This document shows, one piece after another, positions 1-6,848 of a stretch of DNA of 25,866 nt. Position 1 is the first letter of the stretch; each line of letters begins with the position of its first letter. Made by a program: the position numbers and the translations under genes. The notes beneath the pieces are model-generated. The model did not search any database. It was not told the origin of the DNA and saw nothing but the letters and a program-made list of their open reading frames with translations. Source of the DNA: a virus; IMG/VR virus record IMGVR_UViG_3300034374_009393, positions 1 to 25,866 of that record; one strand, written 5' to 3'.

Positions 1-300
1 GTTTATTTCTGGATCTTTAATAGAAATATCAATAATTTCGCCTATTGATTTTTTTCTTAATTCAATAAAAAGTAAAATACAATCAAATGATGGTAGTTTT
101 TCAATATCAGTATTTTCAGATAAAATACAATTTTTTAAAATTTGTATATAATTTTCTATTATTGTATCAGTTTCTTTCGTTTCCATACTTGTTAATAATA
201 TTTTTTCTTCTTTTACAAGAAAAGGTCTAAATAAAATTTCTTTATTATTAGAAATTAATTTTGTTTTATATACTGGTGTTTGTAACTGAGGTAAATTCAT
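1..300 (-). CDS. gp26: Baseplate hub assembly protein gp26-like (partial, C-terminus outside window)
   Basis: The first 100 codons of a leftward gene are present; the rest lies beyond the window edge. The N-terminus reads MNLPQLQTPVYKTKL, followed by KEILFRPFLVKEEKILL. A 'P-x-Y ... (L/Y)RPF(L/T)V-EEK-LL' opening is the hallmark of the T4_baseplate/gp26 family in T4-like phages of marine bacteria. In T4, gp26 takes part in building the central hub of the baseplate. The start is supported by an AAGGAAA ribosome-binding site on the minus strand, about 8 bases upstream. It lies 11 bases after the stop of the tail-tube-family gene and is probably co-transcribed with it and gp4. Family assignment is by recalled motif similarity; the missing C-terminus cannot be checked. 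Confidence 0.75.
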   Translation of the reverse strand, partial: MNLPQLQTPVYKTKLISNNKEILFRPFLVKEEKILLTSMETKETDTIIENYIQILKNCILSENTDIEKLPSFDCILLFIELRKKSIGEIIDISIKDPEIN

Positions 301-311
301 AATTTATTTCC

Positions 312-890
312 TTATATATTCAATTCATAGTATTCAAAATAAGCAAATTGTACATTCAATCTTTGATATTGATTTTCATCTGCCCAATCATATGACAAAG
401 ATTCTACTGCTAATGGATATGCACCCAAAAGACTTACTCCTGCTTTTGGCTTTCCATCTACTCCTAATTGTATAATTTGAACAGATCCTGTATATTCGTT
501 ATAATATTTTTTAGAATATCCAGTAAAAGTTGAAGGGATTTGTGGAATTTCTATTATATTTCTTAGCCATTCTGTGAATATTAATCTATATTCGTGTTTT
601 TCGTCTAATCTTATTGCAATATTTGTTGTGCCTTGTGGGGATCTAATCAAAGGAATCTGTATTCTTGGTGATTGGTCATATTGAAATTCTGTTGTTTGTA
701 TAGAAATTGCAGGTATTTCTGCTTTTTCTATTTCAATTCCCGATAAATAATTTCCCAATGATATTGCTTGGGGAGGTGCAATATTTGCTACAAAGCGATT
801 TGTTCTGGCAATACCATTCTCCTTAACAAAAGTTGGTATTGCACTACCATATGACGATGTGTTTAATCCAGCAGGTGGTTGTGGTATCAT
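312..890 (-). CDS. Tail-tube-family protein, gp54/gp19-like (baseplate tail-tube initiator candidate)
   Basis: This 192-residue protein has the look of the T4 tail-tube family (gp19/gp54/gp48 share one fold). It contains RTNRFVANI near residues 30-38 and an acidic-strand pair ending in a DENQYQRLNVQFAYFEYYEL segment. That ending resembles the family's C-terminal 'LSYxDxxxxxxFNVTFAYR' strands. The segment VQIIQLGVDGKPKAGVSLLGAYPLAVESLSYDW (quoted in part: QLGVDGKPKAGVSLLGAYP) matches the 'DGxxxxxVxLxGxxP' loop of gp19. The major tube protein normally sits next to the sheath gene, downstream of gp17. A copy beside gp26 and gp48 fits better with a tube initiator (gp54 role), but this is inference and a second tube protein is possible. 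A TAGGAAAA ribosome-binding site precedes the ATG. It lies 7 bases after gp4. Confidence 0.6.
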   Translation of the reverse strand: MIPQPPAGLNTSSYGSAIPTFVKENGIARTNRFVANIAPPQAISLGNYLSGIEIEKAEIPAISIQTTEFQYDQSPRIQIPLIRSPQGTTNIAIRLDEKHEYRLIFTEWLRNIIEIPQIPSTFTGYSKKYYNEYTGSVQIIQLGVDGKPKAGVSLLGAYPLAVESLSYDWADENQYQRLNVQFAYFEYYELNI

Positions 891-897
891 ATTTTTC

Positions 898-1338
898 CTA
901 TTTTATGTTTAGATGCTTTTCTGTTAAGATTTTAAATTTCCAATTTTTTTCTTTGGCATAATTTGAAGCATATTTCCATTTTTGTTTATTTATACTCCAT
1001 TTTTTTAATTCATTTAATTCTTTTTTTGTTATTTTTTCTGGATTTTTTATTTTTGGAGATTTACATTCTTTTAATGGTTTTATTTCAATTAAATATTCGT
1101 TGATTTCTTTTTTTGTTCTAATTCTAATCCAAAAATCAACATAATATTTTCTATATTTTTTATCAACTATTGAATAATATGGTATTATTATTTCTTCTGA
1201 TGACCAATTTATTACATTTTTATTATGATCACAAAAAATCATAAACTTTCTTTCCCATAAAGACCTATAAATAACTTTAGTAGGATCTCCTACATATTTC
1301 TGTATATTTTTAATTTTATAAAAACCTTTATATGCCAT
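898..1338 (-). CDS. gp4: Head completion protein gp4 (T4 gp4/gp50 family)
   Basis: This protein closely parallels T4 gp4, a small protein needed to finish DNA-filled heads before tails attach. Visible matches are MAYKGFYK at the N-terminus (T4: MAYSGKW), the 'YxGDPxKxxYRSxWE' block, INWSSEEIIIPYY, the YYVDFWI strand followed by YLIEIKP, and a C-terminal 'SxNxxKWxxAxxxAxxxxxxFxILTE' segment. The D...ExK arrangement (VDFW ... IEIK) is the core of PD-(D/E)XK nucleases, in line with the nuclease-like fold proposed for this family. The reading frame is open upstream to a Met at 1368, which would add 10 residues and overlap gp48. I chose 1338 because the MAY start aligns with T4. No ribosome-binding site precedes it; a late-promoter motif sits directly upstream instead. 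Confidence 0.88.
   Translation of the reverse strand: MAYKGFYKIKNIQKYVGDPTKVIYRSLWERKFMIFCDHNKNVINWSSEEIIIPYYSIVDKKYRKYYVDFWIRIRTKKEINEYLIEIKPLKECKSPKIKNPEKITKKELNELKKWSINKQKWKYASNYAKEKNWKFKILTEKHLNIK
987..994 (-). promoter_or_regulatory. Weak late promoter candidate inside gp4
   Basis: The minus strand reads TATAAATA, preceded by G. It lies within the gp4 coding region, about 95 bases before the start of the tail-tube-family gene. It could give a second transcript for that gene and gp26. It lacks the leading C of the stronger candidates, and octamers of this composition are expected by chance, so support is low. Confidence 0.2.
1265..1273 (+). promoter_or_regulatory. Late promoter candidate for the rightward gp48 operon
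   Basis: The plus strand reads CTATAAATA, an exact T4-type late promoter octamer with a leading C. It is inside gp4 on the opposite strand, 88 bases before the gp48 start at 1362. A start site near 1279 would give a leader of about 80 bases. No better promoter fits in the 23-base divergent gap, and a rightward operon must begin here, so position supports the call. Confidence 0.55.
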
Positions 1339-1343
1339 ATATA

Positions 1344-1352
1344 TATTTATAG
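1344..1352 (-). promoter_or_regulatory. Late promoter candidate for the leftward gp4 operon
   Basis: On the minus strand this reads CTATAAATA, which contains the exact T4 late-promoter consensus TATAAATA with a preceding C, as in the two best rightward candidates. In T4 the box spans about -13 to -6, so transcription would begin at or within a base or two of position 1338, the A of the gp4 ATG. That would give a leaderless message for gp4. Exact octamers occur by chance in DNA this AT-rich; the support here is position and the shared leading C. Confidence 0.5.
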
Positions 1353-1361
1353 GGAAAATAC

Positions 1362-2318
1362 ATGGCAAAACAGAAAAAAACTACAATAAAAGATTTAATT
1401 GATAGAGGAAAAAAACAAGCATCTTCTTCTACTTCCATAGGAATTAAAATTCCTTCTTTGGTAGAACAGGGAAATTCAAGTGATGCTTTAGTTTATACCG
1501 TTATAAGTGTTCTTGACGATGGAACAAATCCAGATGGAACACCGTCTTCAGGAGGAAAAATAACTTACTGTTTACCCCCTCCTATACAAATATTAGATCT
1601 ACACAGTGCTAATTGGGAAGGTATTCCTCTTTCCGAAAAAATTGCAAGGTTAAATGATGTAAAAGCAGGAAAAAATCCTCTTGTGGGTGCTGCAGAATCA
1701 GGTATTGACTTTGCAAAAAAATTAGGTCAAGATGTAGGAAATGCAGTCGCCGGATTTTTAGGAGCACAGAGTAACACATTTGGTGCTTCTGGGAGTACAG
1801 GTGCAGATACTATTTTACGCGCTAAAATAGGAGGCCAAGACTTCTATAATTTATACTCAATAGGCACTTCTACATCGTTAAATCCAAATATTGAAATGGC
1901 ATTTAGATCAGCAAATCTAAGAAACATTCAATTAAATTTCAGACTGGTTCCTTTGGATCAAAAAAATGCAAATGACATGCAACAATTTTTAGATAAATTA
2001 AAATTAATGATGTATGCAAAATCCGATAGACGATGGGCGACCGGCTATCCCTCAAGATTTACTGTTCAGGTTAAGACAAAAAATATAGGGGGAGGAACTT
2101 GGTCGGATAAAACTCTTTTTTCAATGGGCAGAGCAACAAAACCAGATTCTACAGAAAAGATTAGTTGTCTTTTAGTAGATTATCAGATTTCATATGGAGA
2201 AGGTGGGATATATTCTGGTCATTATGACGGAAGTCCTGGTATTATAGACTTAAATTTAACATTCCAAGAATCTGCTCTTTCTACAAGAGAAACAATTCAA
2301 GAAGAATATAACCTATAA
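1362..2318 (+). CDS. gp48: Baseplate tail-tube cap protein gp48
   Basis: This 318-residue protein resembles gp48, which sits on the baseplate hub and caps the junction from which the tail tube polymerises. T4 gp48 is 364 residues long. A low-complexity N-terminus (Lys/Ser/Thr-rich, residues 1-30) is followed by a Gly/Ala-rich segment at about 100-145. The C-terminal half then carries the tube-like fold: an 'F+SxxLRNIQLNFRLVPLDQKNANDMQQ' type segment near residues 183-208, parallel to T4 'xVFTWDLTPRSTEDLxxI'. The final strands contain SCLLVDYQISYGEGG and IIDLNLTFQES, like the last tube strands in gp48 and gp54. It starts the rightward operon, 8 bases before gp53, with AGGGAAA upstream of the ATG. 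A gp54 identity is the main alternative. Confidence 0.78.
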   Translation: MAKQKKTTIKDLIDRGKKQASSSTSIGIKIPSLVEQGNSSDALVYTVISVLDDGTNPDGTPSSGGKITYCLPPPIQILDLHSANWEGIPLSEKIARLNDVKAGKNPLVGAAESGIDFAKKLGQDVGNAVAGFLGAQSNTFGASGSTGADTILRAKIGGQDFYNLYSIGTSTSLNPNIEMAFRSANLRNIQLNFRLVPLDQKNANDMQQFLDKLKLMMYAKSDRRWATGYPSRFTVQVKTKNIGGGTWSDKTLFSMGRATKPDSTEKISCLLVDYQISYGEGGIYSGHYDGSPGIIDLNLTFQESALSTRETIQEEYNL

Positions 2319-2326
2319 GGTAAAAT

Positions 2327-3148
2327 ATGTTAAATAATTATTCAGGAACAATCTATAATAATATTTTAATAACAAATATATTAAAAAAAATATATTTTAC
2401 TGATAATTTTATTAAAAGCAATTTAATAGAAAATTACTTTATTGAAGATGAAGATACACCAGAGGCAATATCAACAATTCTATACGGTAAACCGTCTTAT
2501 TCATGGTTTATTTTAATTCTAAACAATATTCAAAATTTACATGAGTCATGGCCTATTCCACAAAATGTTTTATTAGAGTATAGTAAAAATAAATATTCAA
2601 CATCTTCTATAATTATAAATCCTTTAAACTTAATACAAAATAATATTAATTTATCAAATATTAAATATATTGGTAATAATGATGTATTTTTTGAAATTAA
2701 AAATTATAATAAAACTTTTAGTAAGTTAATAACAAAAACAAAAATAAATTTTTCTTTAAATCCTTTATTTGCTTCTAGTCTTGGACTATATGATAATAAT
2801 AATAATTTATTAACAACATTGTATTCTGGTTATAGAATAGTTTATGATGATTTATTTTCTATAAAATATTTTAAAAAAAATAATGATATTGTAGATCCCT
2901 TTTCTGAAGTATATTTAAGTGGTCCTTCTTATATTGAAAGTTATTCTAACGGAGAATCAGAAGAATATGTTTTTACAAATTATAATTACGAATTAGAAAT
3001 AAATGATGAAAAAAGAAATATACTTTTAATAAGGCCCGAATATATCGATCAAGTTTACAGGCAATATAGAAAGATCATGAAAGGTATAAATAAATCTAAA
3101 AATATACTTGATGTTTCAGATAATAATATTTCCTCTTTATTAGAATAA
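2327..3148 (+). CDS. gp53: Baseplate wedge subunit gp53
   Basis: This 273-residue protein is gp53, a LysM-like wedge protein that in T4 links neighbouring wedges around the hub. The diagnostic segment is EDEDTPEAISTILYGKPSYSW at about residues 42-61, followed by FILILNNI and a 'HESWP' turn. It matches T4 'PEELANAIYGNPQLYWVLLMCN' and the aromatic-rich stretch after it. The C-terminus NDEKRNILLIRPEYIDQV is the 'NxxKRxIxxLRPxY' ending common in this family. It is longer than T4 gp53 (196 residues), with an Asn-rich middle insert (about 85-215). AAGG precedes the ATG by 5 bases. Base composition is extreme: the 60 bases at 2701-2760 contain only 6 G or C. Confidence 0.88.
   Translation: MLNNYSGTIYNNILITNILKKIYFTDNFIKSNLIENYFIEDEDTPEAISTILYGKPSYSWFILILNNIQNLHESWPIPQNVLLEYSKNKYSTSSIIINPLNLIQNNINLSNIKYIGNNDVFFEIKNYNKTFSKLITKTKINFSLNPLFASSLGLYDNNNNLLTTLYSGYRIVYDDLFSIKYFKKNNDIVDPFSEVYLSGPSYIESYSNGESEEYVFTNYNYELEINDEKRNILLIRPEYIDQVYRQYRKIMKGINKSKNILDVSDNNISSLLE
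3085..3092 (+). promoter_or_regulatory. Possible internal late promoter before the gp27 hub gene
   Basis: An exact TATAAATA preceded by GG lies near the end of gp53, 59 bases upstream of the hub gene start at 3152. A start near 3098 would give a leader of about 50 bases. The hub gene has no clear ribosome-binding site. About six to seven such octamers per strand are expected by chance in a window of this composition and nine are present on the plus strand, so only position supports this one. Confidence 0.25.
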
Positions 3149-3151
3149 TAA

Positions 3152-4462
3152 ATGTCTCTATTAAATCAATACATTCTTTCGTATATCAGTGAAGTTATCA
3201 TAACTACTCCTGATGGTCAGGAATATGATATTCTTCCTTATATTAGTACTATAAATCTTTCTGAAAATTTATATAGTTATTTTGTTGAAGGTGTAATAGT
3301 TTTAGAAGATACCCCATCTACTAGATTTTTATTAAAAGTAAATACACAAGGAACATACGACACAAAAATAAATTTTTCTTTTTCAGGAGCAGAAGGAAAA
3401 GAAAAAACACCACAAGAAGAAATATCAATAAATGATTCTGATTATTCTATTAGTGAAATAGAATCATCTGCAACCCAAGATAAAACTCAGAATTTGGTTA
3501 TAAGATTTTTCCATAATAGTTTTATAGAAAATAAAAAAAAATTAATTAGTACTTCTTTTCAACAAGAAAAAATATCTTCTATTGTTCGGAAATTAGGGAA
3601 AAAAATAAACTTAAAAATGAATATTGAGGAGACATCTGACAGTATTACAACTGTTCTTCCTTATGGTACATGCACTCAACATATTGTAAATTTAACAAAA
3701 TACGCAAGAAGAGAAAAAAATAATAATGATTGTAATTATCTTTTTTGGCAAGATTTAAAAGGGAATCATAATTTTTTAAGTTTATCTGAATTGTATTCTC
3801 AACCTCCTTCATTTGGCAATGATATAAATACAGGATTTATGTTTGGAAATTATTTTTCGAATGATTACAGCATAAATAGAAGATTGGTATCCAAGCATAC
3901 ACCAATATCAAATCCAGTAACCAAAACACATTTTGGTGGTGCATATAAATCAGGAATAGTATTCGTTGACAAATTTTTAAAAAACGGGTCTGAATATATT
4001 GAATACGATTTAAGAGATGAATGGGATAAACAAACACATTTAAACGAAAATTTTATAATACCAAAAAATTCTTCTTTTTGGGAAGAAACAACATCTTCTT
4101 CTTTGACTAGATTGTATACTTCTTCAAGACATTCGTATTGTTGCAATGAAAATAAAGGTGGACAAAGAAATGAAAGATTTGTTGCATCTAGGCGAATGAG
4201 TCAACTAGCACAATTACAACAAATAGGATTAAAATTTAAAATATCAGGAAATTCCAATCTAGATGAAATTTCAGCAGGAAAAATTATATATTTTGGAAGA
4301 CCTTTAAATTATGATCCTGAAAGTATTAAACAAGAAGATATTTATTATAGTGGAAAATTTTTAATAACATCTGTTATTCATATGATAAAAAGAAACAAAA
4401 TGGGAATATATGAATATTCATGTGAAATACAATGTTTTAAAGATTCGATAGGAGAAGAATAA
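3152..4462 (+). CDS. gp27: Baseplate central hub protein gp27-like
   Basis: This 436-residue protein fits gp27 (391 residues in T4), the trimeric cylinder at the centre of the baseplate that holds the gp5 spike and continues into the tail tube. Matches along its length include an N-terminal beta domain with DGQEYDILPYISTINLSENLY, the NYLFWQDLKGNHNF segment near residues 191-204 (T4: KFVFVWQDIMGVNMM), and 'RRMSQLAQLQQIGLKFKISGNSNL' near 347-370 (T4: [22 protein letters not shown]). The C-terminal SGKFLITSVIHMIKRNK strand is equivalent to T4 'FYVDEVIHELSNNN'. It lies directly before gp5, its structural partner: the TAATG junction overlaps by one base. No convincing ribosome-binding site precedes its ATG, so translation may be coupled to gp53, which ends 3 bases earlier. 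Confidence 0.82.
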   Translation: MSLLNQYILSYISEVIITTPDGQEYDILPYISTINLSENLYSYFVEGVIVLEDTPSTRFLLKVNTQGTYDTKINFSFSGAEGKEKTPQEEISINDSDYSISEIESSATQDKTQNLVIRFFHNSFIENKKKLISTSFQQEKISSIVRKLGKKINLKMNIEETSDSITTVLPYGTCTQHIVNLTKYARREKNNNDCNYLFWQDLKGNHNFLSLSELYSQPPSFGNDINTGFMFGNYFSNDYSINRRLVSKHTPISNPVTKTHFGGAYKSGIVFVDKFLKNGSEYIEYDLRDEWDKQTHLNENFIIPKNSSFWEETTSSSLTRLYTSSRHSYCCNENKGGQRNERFVASRRMSQLAQLQQIGLKFKISGNSNLDEISAGKIIYFGRPLNYDPESIKQEDIYYSGKFLITSVIHMIKRNKMGIYEYSCEIQCFKDSIGEE

Positions 4463-5304
4463 TGGAATTATGGGAAGGAATAGTTGTTGATCGAGATGAC
4501 CCTCTTCAAGCAGGAAGAGTTCGTGTTCGTATTTTTGGATACCATTCTCCTGATATAAACGAAATTCCAAATAATCTTCTTCCTTGGGCAACGGTTCTTT
4601 TGCCTTCTACAAGTGCAAATAACAGTGGAATAGGAGAAACTCCAACAGGTTTGGTTTTAGGATCTAGGGTTTTGGGTTGTTTTTTCGATAAAGAAGCACA
4701 ACAGTTATTAGTTATAGGATCGATTATACAGCCACATTTAGATTCTGATAATACAGTTGGTTCATTTGATGGGGAAAATAATGATGGGTTTTTACCAGTT
4801 GAAGAAAATTTTCCAACTACCCCAACTGAAAATGTTTATACTGTCCCTATTCCTGGTGGTTCTCCTTTATTAATAGATAATACAGAGAAAAAATTTCCTA
4901 GAAGAATATATAAAAATAATATTTCAACTTCTAAAATATCAACAGAAACTGACCACACAGTAGAAAGAAAACAGAAAAAACTTGAAGATGGTGGTCACAT
5001 TGATACTGAAATTCCTATCGCAATATGTGATAGTGAAAAATCTCAAATAGTATCAGATGAAAACACAAATACTTCTAGGGTAAGTTTTGCAGAGTACAAT
5101 GAAGATTTATTATTTACTAGTAACAAAAAATCTATAATGGAAAATTTTTCTTCTTATAAAAAAGAGATAAAAAATACAAATGATAAATGTGTTTATACTA
5201 ATAAAATTAAAGATTATTCTGATGATATTTTATTGCAAAAAATATTAGCAAAGTTTGAAGAATTTTTACAAGAACATTTTAACGAAACACAAAACACAGA
5301 ATAA
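4462..5304 (+). CDS. gp5: Baseplate spike gp5, N-terminal OB-fold part
   Basis: Residues 1-100 are the gp5 OB-fold that docks the spike onto the gp27 hub. VVDRDDPLQAGRVRVRIFGYH near the start corresponds to T4 'VVEDRMDPLKLGRVRVRVVGLH'. LLPWATVLLPSTSANNSGIG corresponds to 'KLPWMSVIQPITSAAMSGIG', and TGLVLGSRVLGCFFDK to 'TGPVEGTRVYGHFLDK'. FPRRIYKNN (about residue 145) aligns with T4 'YPRRLGNDT', the linker before the lysozyme domain. From there the protein diverges into a polar Lys/Glu/Asn-rich tail with no lysozyme motif, and it stops at 280 residues. T4 gp5 is 575 residues long and carries lysozyme and needle domains in the same chain. The needle domain is here in a separate gene at 5713. 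A helical C-terminus (LLQKILAKFEEFLQEHF) could mediate assembly. Confidence 0.88.
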   Translation: MELWEGIVVDRDDPLQAGRVRVRIFGYHSPDINEIPNNLLPWATVLLPSTSANNSGIGETPTGLVLGSRVLGCFFDKEAQQLLVIGSIIQPHLDSDNTVGSFDGENNDGFLPVEENFPTTPTENVYTVPIPGGSPLLIDNTEKKFPRRIYKNNISTSKISTETDHTVERKQKKLEDGGHIDTEIPIAICDSEKSQIVSDENTNTSRVSFAEYNEDLLFTSNKKSIMENFSSYKKEIKNTNDKCVYTNKIKDYSDDILLQKILAKFEEFLQEHFNETQNTE

Positions 5305-5315
5305 GGTATTTTACA

Positions 5316-5711
5316 ATGTCAACAAATAAATGTGATCCTGTATTAAATATACAATCTCAACAAGTAACAATAGAGCAAATACAAAATTTATTAAATATTG
5401 CATCTAATAGACCGATAACAATACAAGATATTGATTTGCTTTTTTCTGATTCAAATCAGGAAATTCAGAATAATAATATTTCCCGAGAAACATCAGCAGC
5501 ATCAGGAGCATCACAAGAACAATCTGAATTTTCTTCTCCTAATTCAAGAGGAACTTCTGGTGCATCAGATGTATCATCTTCTCAAAAAACATCTTGTTTT
5601 TCACCAAAAACAGTAAGAGGAGGGTGGAACATGCCTGAAACTTCTCATGGAAAAGTAAATGGAGTTCCAATAGAAGAAAGAGAATTGAACTGCGACTGTA
5701 CAGGAAATTAA
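5316..5711 (+). CDS. Ser-rich small protein between the two gp5 parts, unknown function
   Basis: I do not recognise this 131-residue protein. Residues 1-50 look ordered (IQSQQVTIEQIQNLLNIAS, ITIQDIDLLF). Residues 55-95 are a Ser/Gly/Ala/Gln-rich, probably flexible stretch (AASGASQEQSEFSS, GTSGASDVSSSQ). The C-terminus has a compact TVRGGWNMPETSHGK segment and a Cys pair, CDCTGN; further Cys residues are at 6 and 97. It is exactly where T4 gp5 has its lysozyme domain, between OB-fold and needle, but no lysozyme or PAAR motif is visible. Placement suggests a spike component or linker; this is inference. AAGG precedes the ATG, and the stop lies one base before the needle gene start, so the three genes look co-translated. 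Confidence 0.7.
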   Translation: MSTNKCDPVLNIQSQQVTIEQIQNLLNIASNRPITIQDIDLLFSDSNQEIQNNNISRETSAASGASQEQSEFSSPNSRGTSGASDVSSSQKTSCFSPKTVRGGWNMPETSHGKVNGVPIEERELNCDCTGN

Positions 5712-5712
5712 A

Positions 5713-6834
5713 ATGTCAGACCAAGAGTTTTTATTTAAAAAATCAACAATATATCCATTTAATCATACTAAAAAAACAGAAAGTGGACATTCTTTTGAAT
5801 TTGATGACAATAAAGGAAGTGAAAGGATAAGATTACAACATAAATCTGGATCTGAAATAGAATTTCATCCAAATGCGGATTGTTCACATACTATTTTAGG
5901 TTCTTTTTTTTCTACAATATATTCTGATAATTGTACCCATGTTTGGGGAGCTAAAACTTTAACAATAAATCGAGAATTAAAACTAATTGTCAGTGCCGAA
6001 ACTTTAGAAAAAGAAGATGAAGATAAAGAATATAATTTAGATGTAGAATTAGGAAAAGGTTCAACTTTAAACATTACAGTAAAAAAAGGAAATTGTAATA
6101 TTATTTTAGATGAGGGTGATGTTAATTTTATCTCTAAAAAAGGAGAAGTTAATCTTTGTCAACATGATGGAAATTTCAAACATTATGTTAATGGAAATTA
6201 TAGACTTGAAGTTACTGGACAAATGGAAGTTGTTGTAGGACAAAATTATATTTCAAAAATAAAAAAAGACAGATATACAGAAATAAATGGAAAATTAGAT
6301 TGGTTAAATATGACCAATTCCGATGCCCATTTGGAATTAACAGGCAACAAACAAGCAACTATAATGAATTCTGATATTTTTTTAAAATCTAATAACTTTA
6401 TATCAAGATCAGAAGAACAAACAATTATGCAAACAGGAATAGCAGGACAAGGAGAATTCACAATATCCTCAATGGGGGATATTAATATAAGTTCTGGCTG
6501 GGATCATATAAATAAGTCAAAATCGTCTAATAATAACCCCCAATTAAATTTATTTGCAAATAAAACAACAAACGGAGGAAATCTTTCAATATTTACAGAT
6601 AATGAGTTTCATGTGATCACAAACGAAGAATGTAAATTTAACATAAAAGGTGGAAAATTTCATGTTAAAGTTGATGAATTAAAAACAAATTGGACAGAAT
6701 CCAGTTCACCCGAAACACCACCAGAAGAGTTATTTTCTCAAATTTATAATGAAAACTATATAAGAGTGCAAAACTATGATTTGTTTTTAGAAAAAGGATT
6801 TCCTGTAATAACTATAAATAAAATAATAATTTAA
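5713..6834 (+). CDS. gp5: Baseplate spike gp5, C-terminal beta-helix needle part
   Basis: This 373-residue protein corresponds to gp5C, the trimeric triple-stranded beta-helix needle that punctures the outer membrane. The N-terminus YPFNHTKKTESGHSFEFDD followed by SERIRLQHKSGSEIEFHP aligns with T4 'YPYVHTMETESGHIQEFDDTPGQERYRLVHPTGTYEEVSP', the region just before the helix. It is followed by short alternating polar/hydrophobic repeats (LNITVKKGNCNIILDEGDVNF, HYVNGNYRLEVTG, ISKIKKDRYTEINGKL) typical of helix turns. In T4 this part is made by proteolytic cleavage of the gp5 precursor; here it has its own start codon. The last 50 residues leave the repeat pattern and may form a tip or a contact to another protein. 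AGGA precedes the ATG by 8 bases. Confidence 0.85.
   Translation: MSDQEFLFKKSTIYPFNHTKKTESGHSFEFDDNKGSERIRLQHKSGSEIEFHPNADCSHTILGSFFSTIYSDNCTHVWGAKTLTINRELKLIVSAETLEKEDEDKEYNLDVELGKGSTLNITVKKGNCNIILDEGDVNFISKKGEVNLCQHDGNFKHYVNGNYRLEVTGQMEVVVGQNYISKIKKDRYTEINGKLDWLNMTNSDAHLELTGNKQATIMNSDIFLKSNNFISRSEEQTIMQTGIAGQGEFTISSMGDINISSGWDHINKSKSSNNNPQLNLFANKTTNGGNLSIFTDNEFHVITNEECKFNIKGGKFHVKVDELKTNWTESSSPETPPEELFSQIYNENYIRVQNYDLFLEKGFPVITINKIII
6812..6820 (+). promoter_or_regulatory. Late promoter candidate before the membrane GAF-like gene
   Basis: CTATAAATA sits at the very end of the needle gene, giving a predicted start near 6826 and a leader of about 23 bases to the TTG start at 6849. Exact consensus, the leading C and close spacing make this the best-placed late promoter candidate on the plus strand. 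It would let the membrane gene and the gp25-gp6 wedge genes be transcribed apart from the hub genes. Confidence 0.55.
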
Positions 6835-6848
6835 GTAAAGGTAAAATT

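Noticed and set aside
1339-1368. Longer gp4 starting at 1368 (adds ten residues, MPCIFPINIY)
   Set aside because: It would overlap gp48 and the promoter motif, has no ribosome-binding site, and T4 gp4 begins with MAY, matching the start at 1338.
3823-3830. TATAAATA inside the gp27 gene
   Set aside because: It is deep in a coding region with no gene start near. By rough estimate six to seven such octamers per strand are expected by chance; the same applies to 6507-6514 and 7247-7254.
5431-5616. 61-codon frame overlapping the Ser-rich gene on the same strand
   Set aside because: It arises from Ser/Gln-rich codons read in another frame (His/Leu/Gln-rich product) and has no ribosome-binding site.
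5316-5711. 131-residue protein as a PAAR-type spike tip
   Set aside because: The GGWNMPETSHGK segment hinted at PAAR, but the repeated PAAR/metal-binding pattern is absent and the Ser-rich middle does not fit.
5304-5713. gp5 split as a sequencing frameshift
   Set aside because: Both breaks have stop codons, new ATG starts and ribosome-binding sites, and the region between holds an unrelated open frame of 131 codons, so one error cannot explain it.
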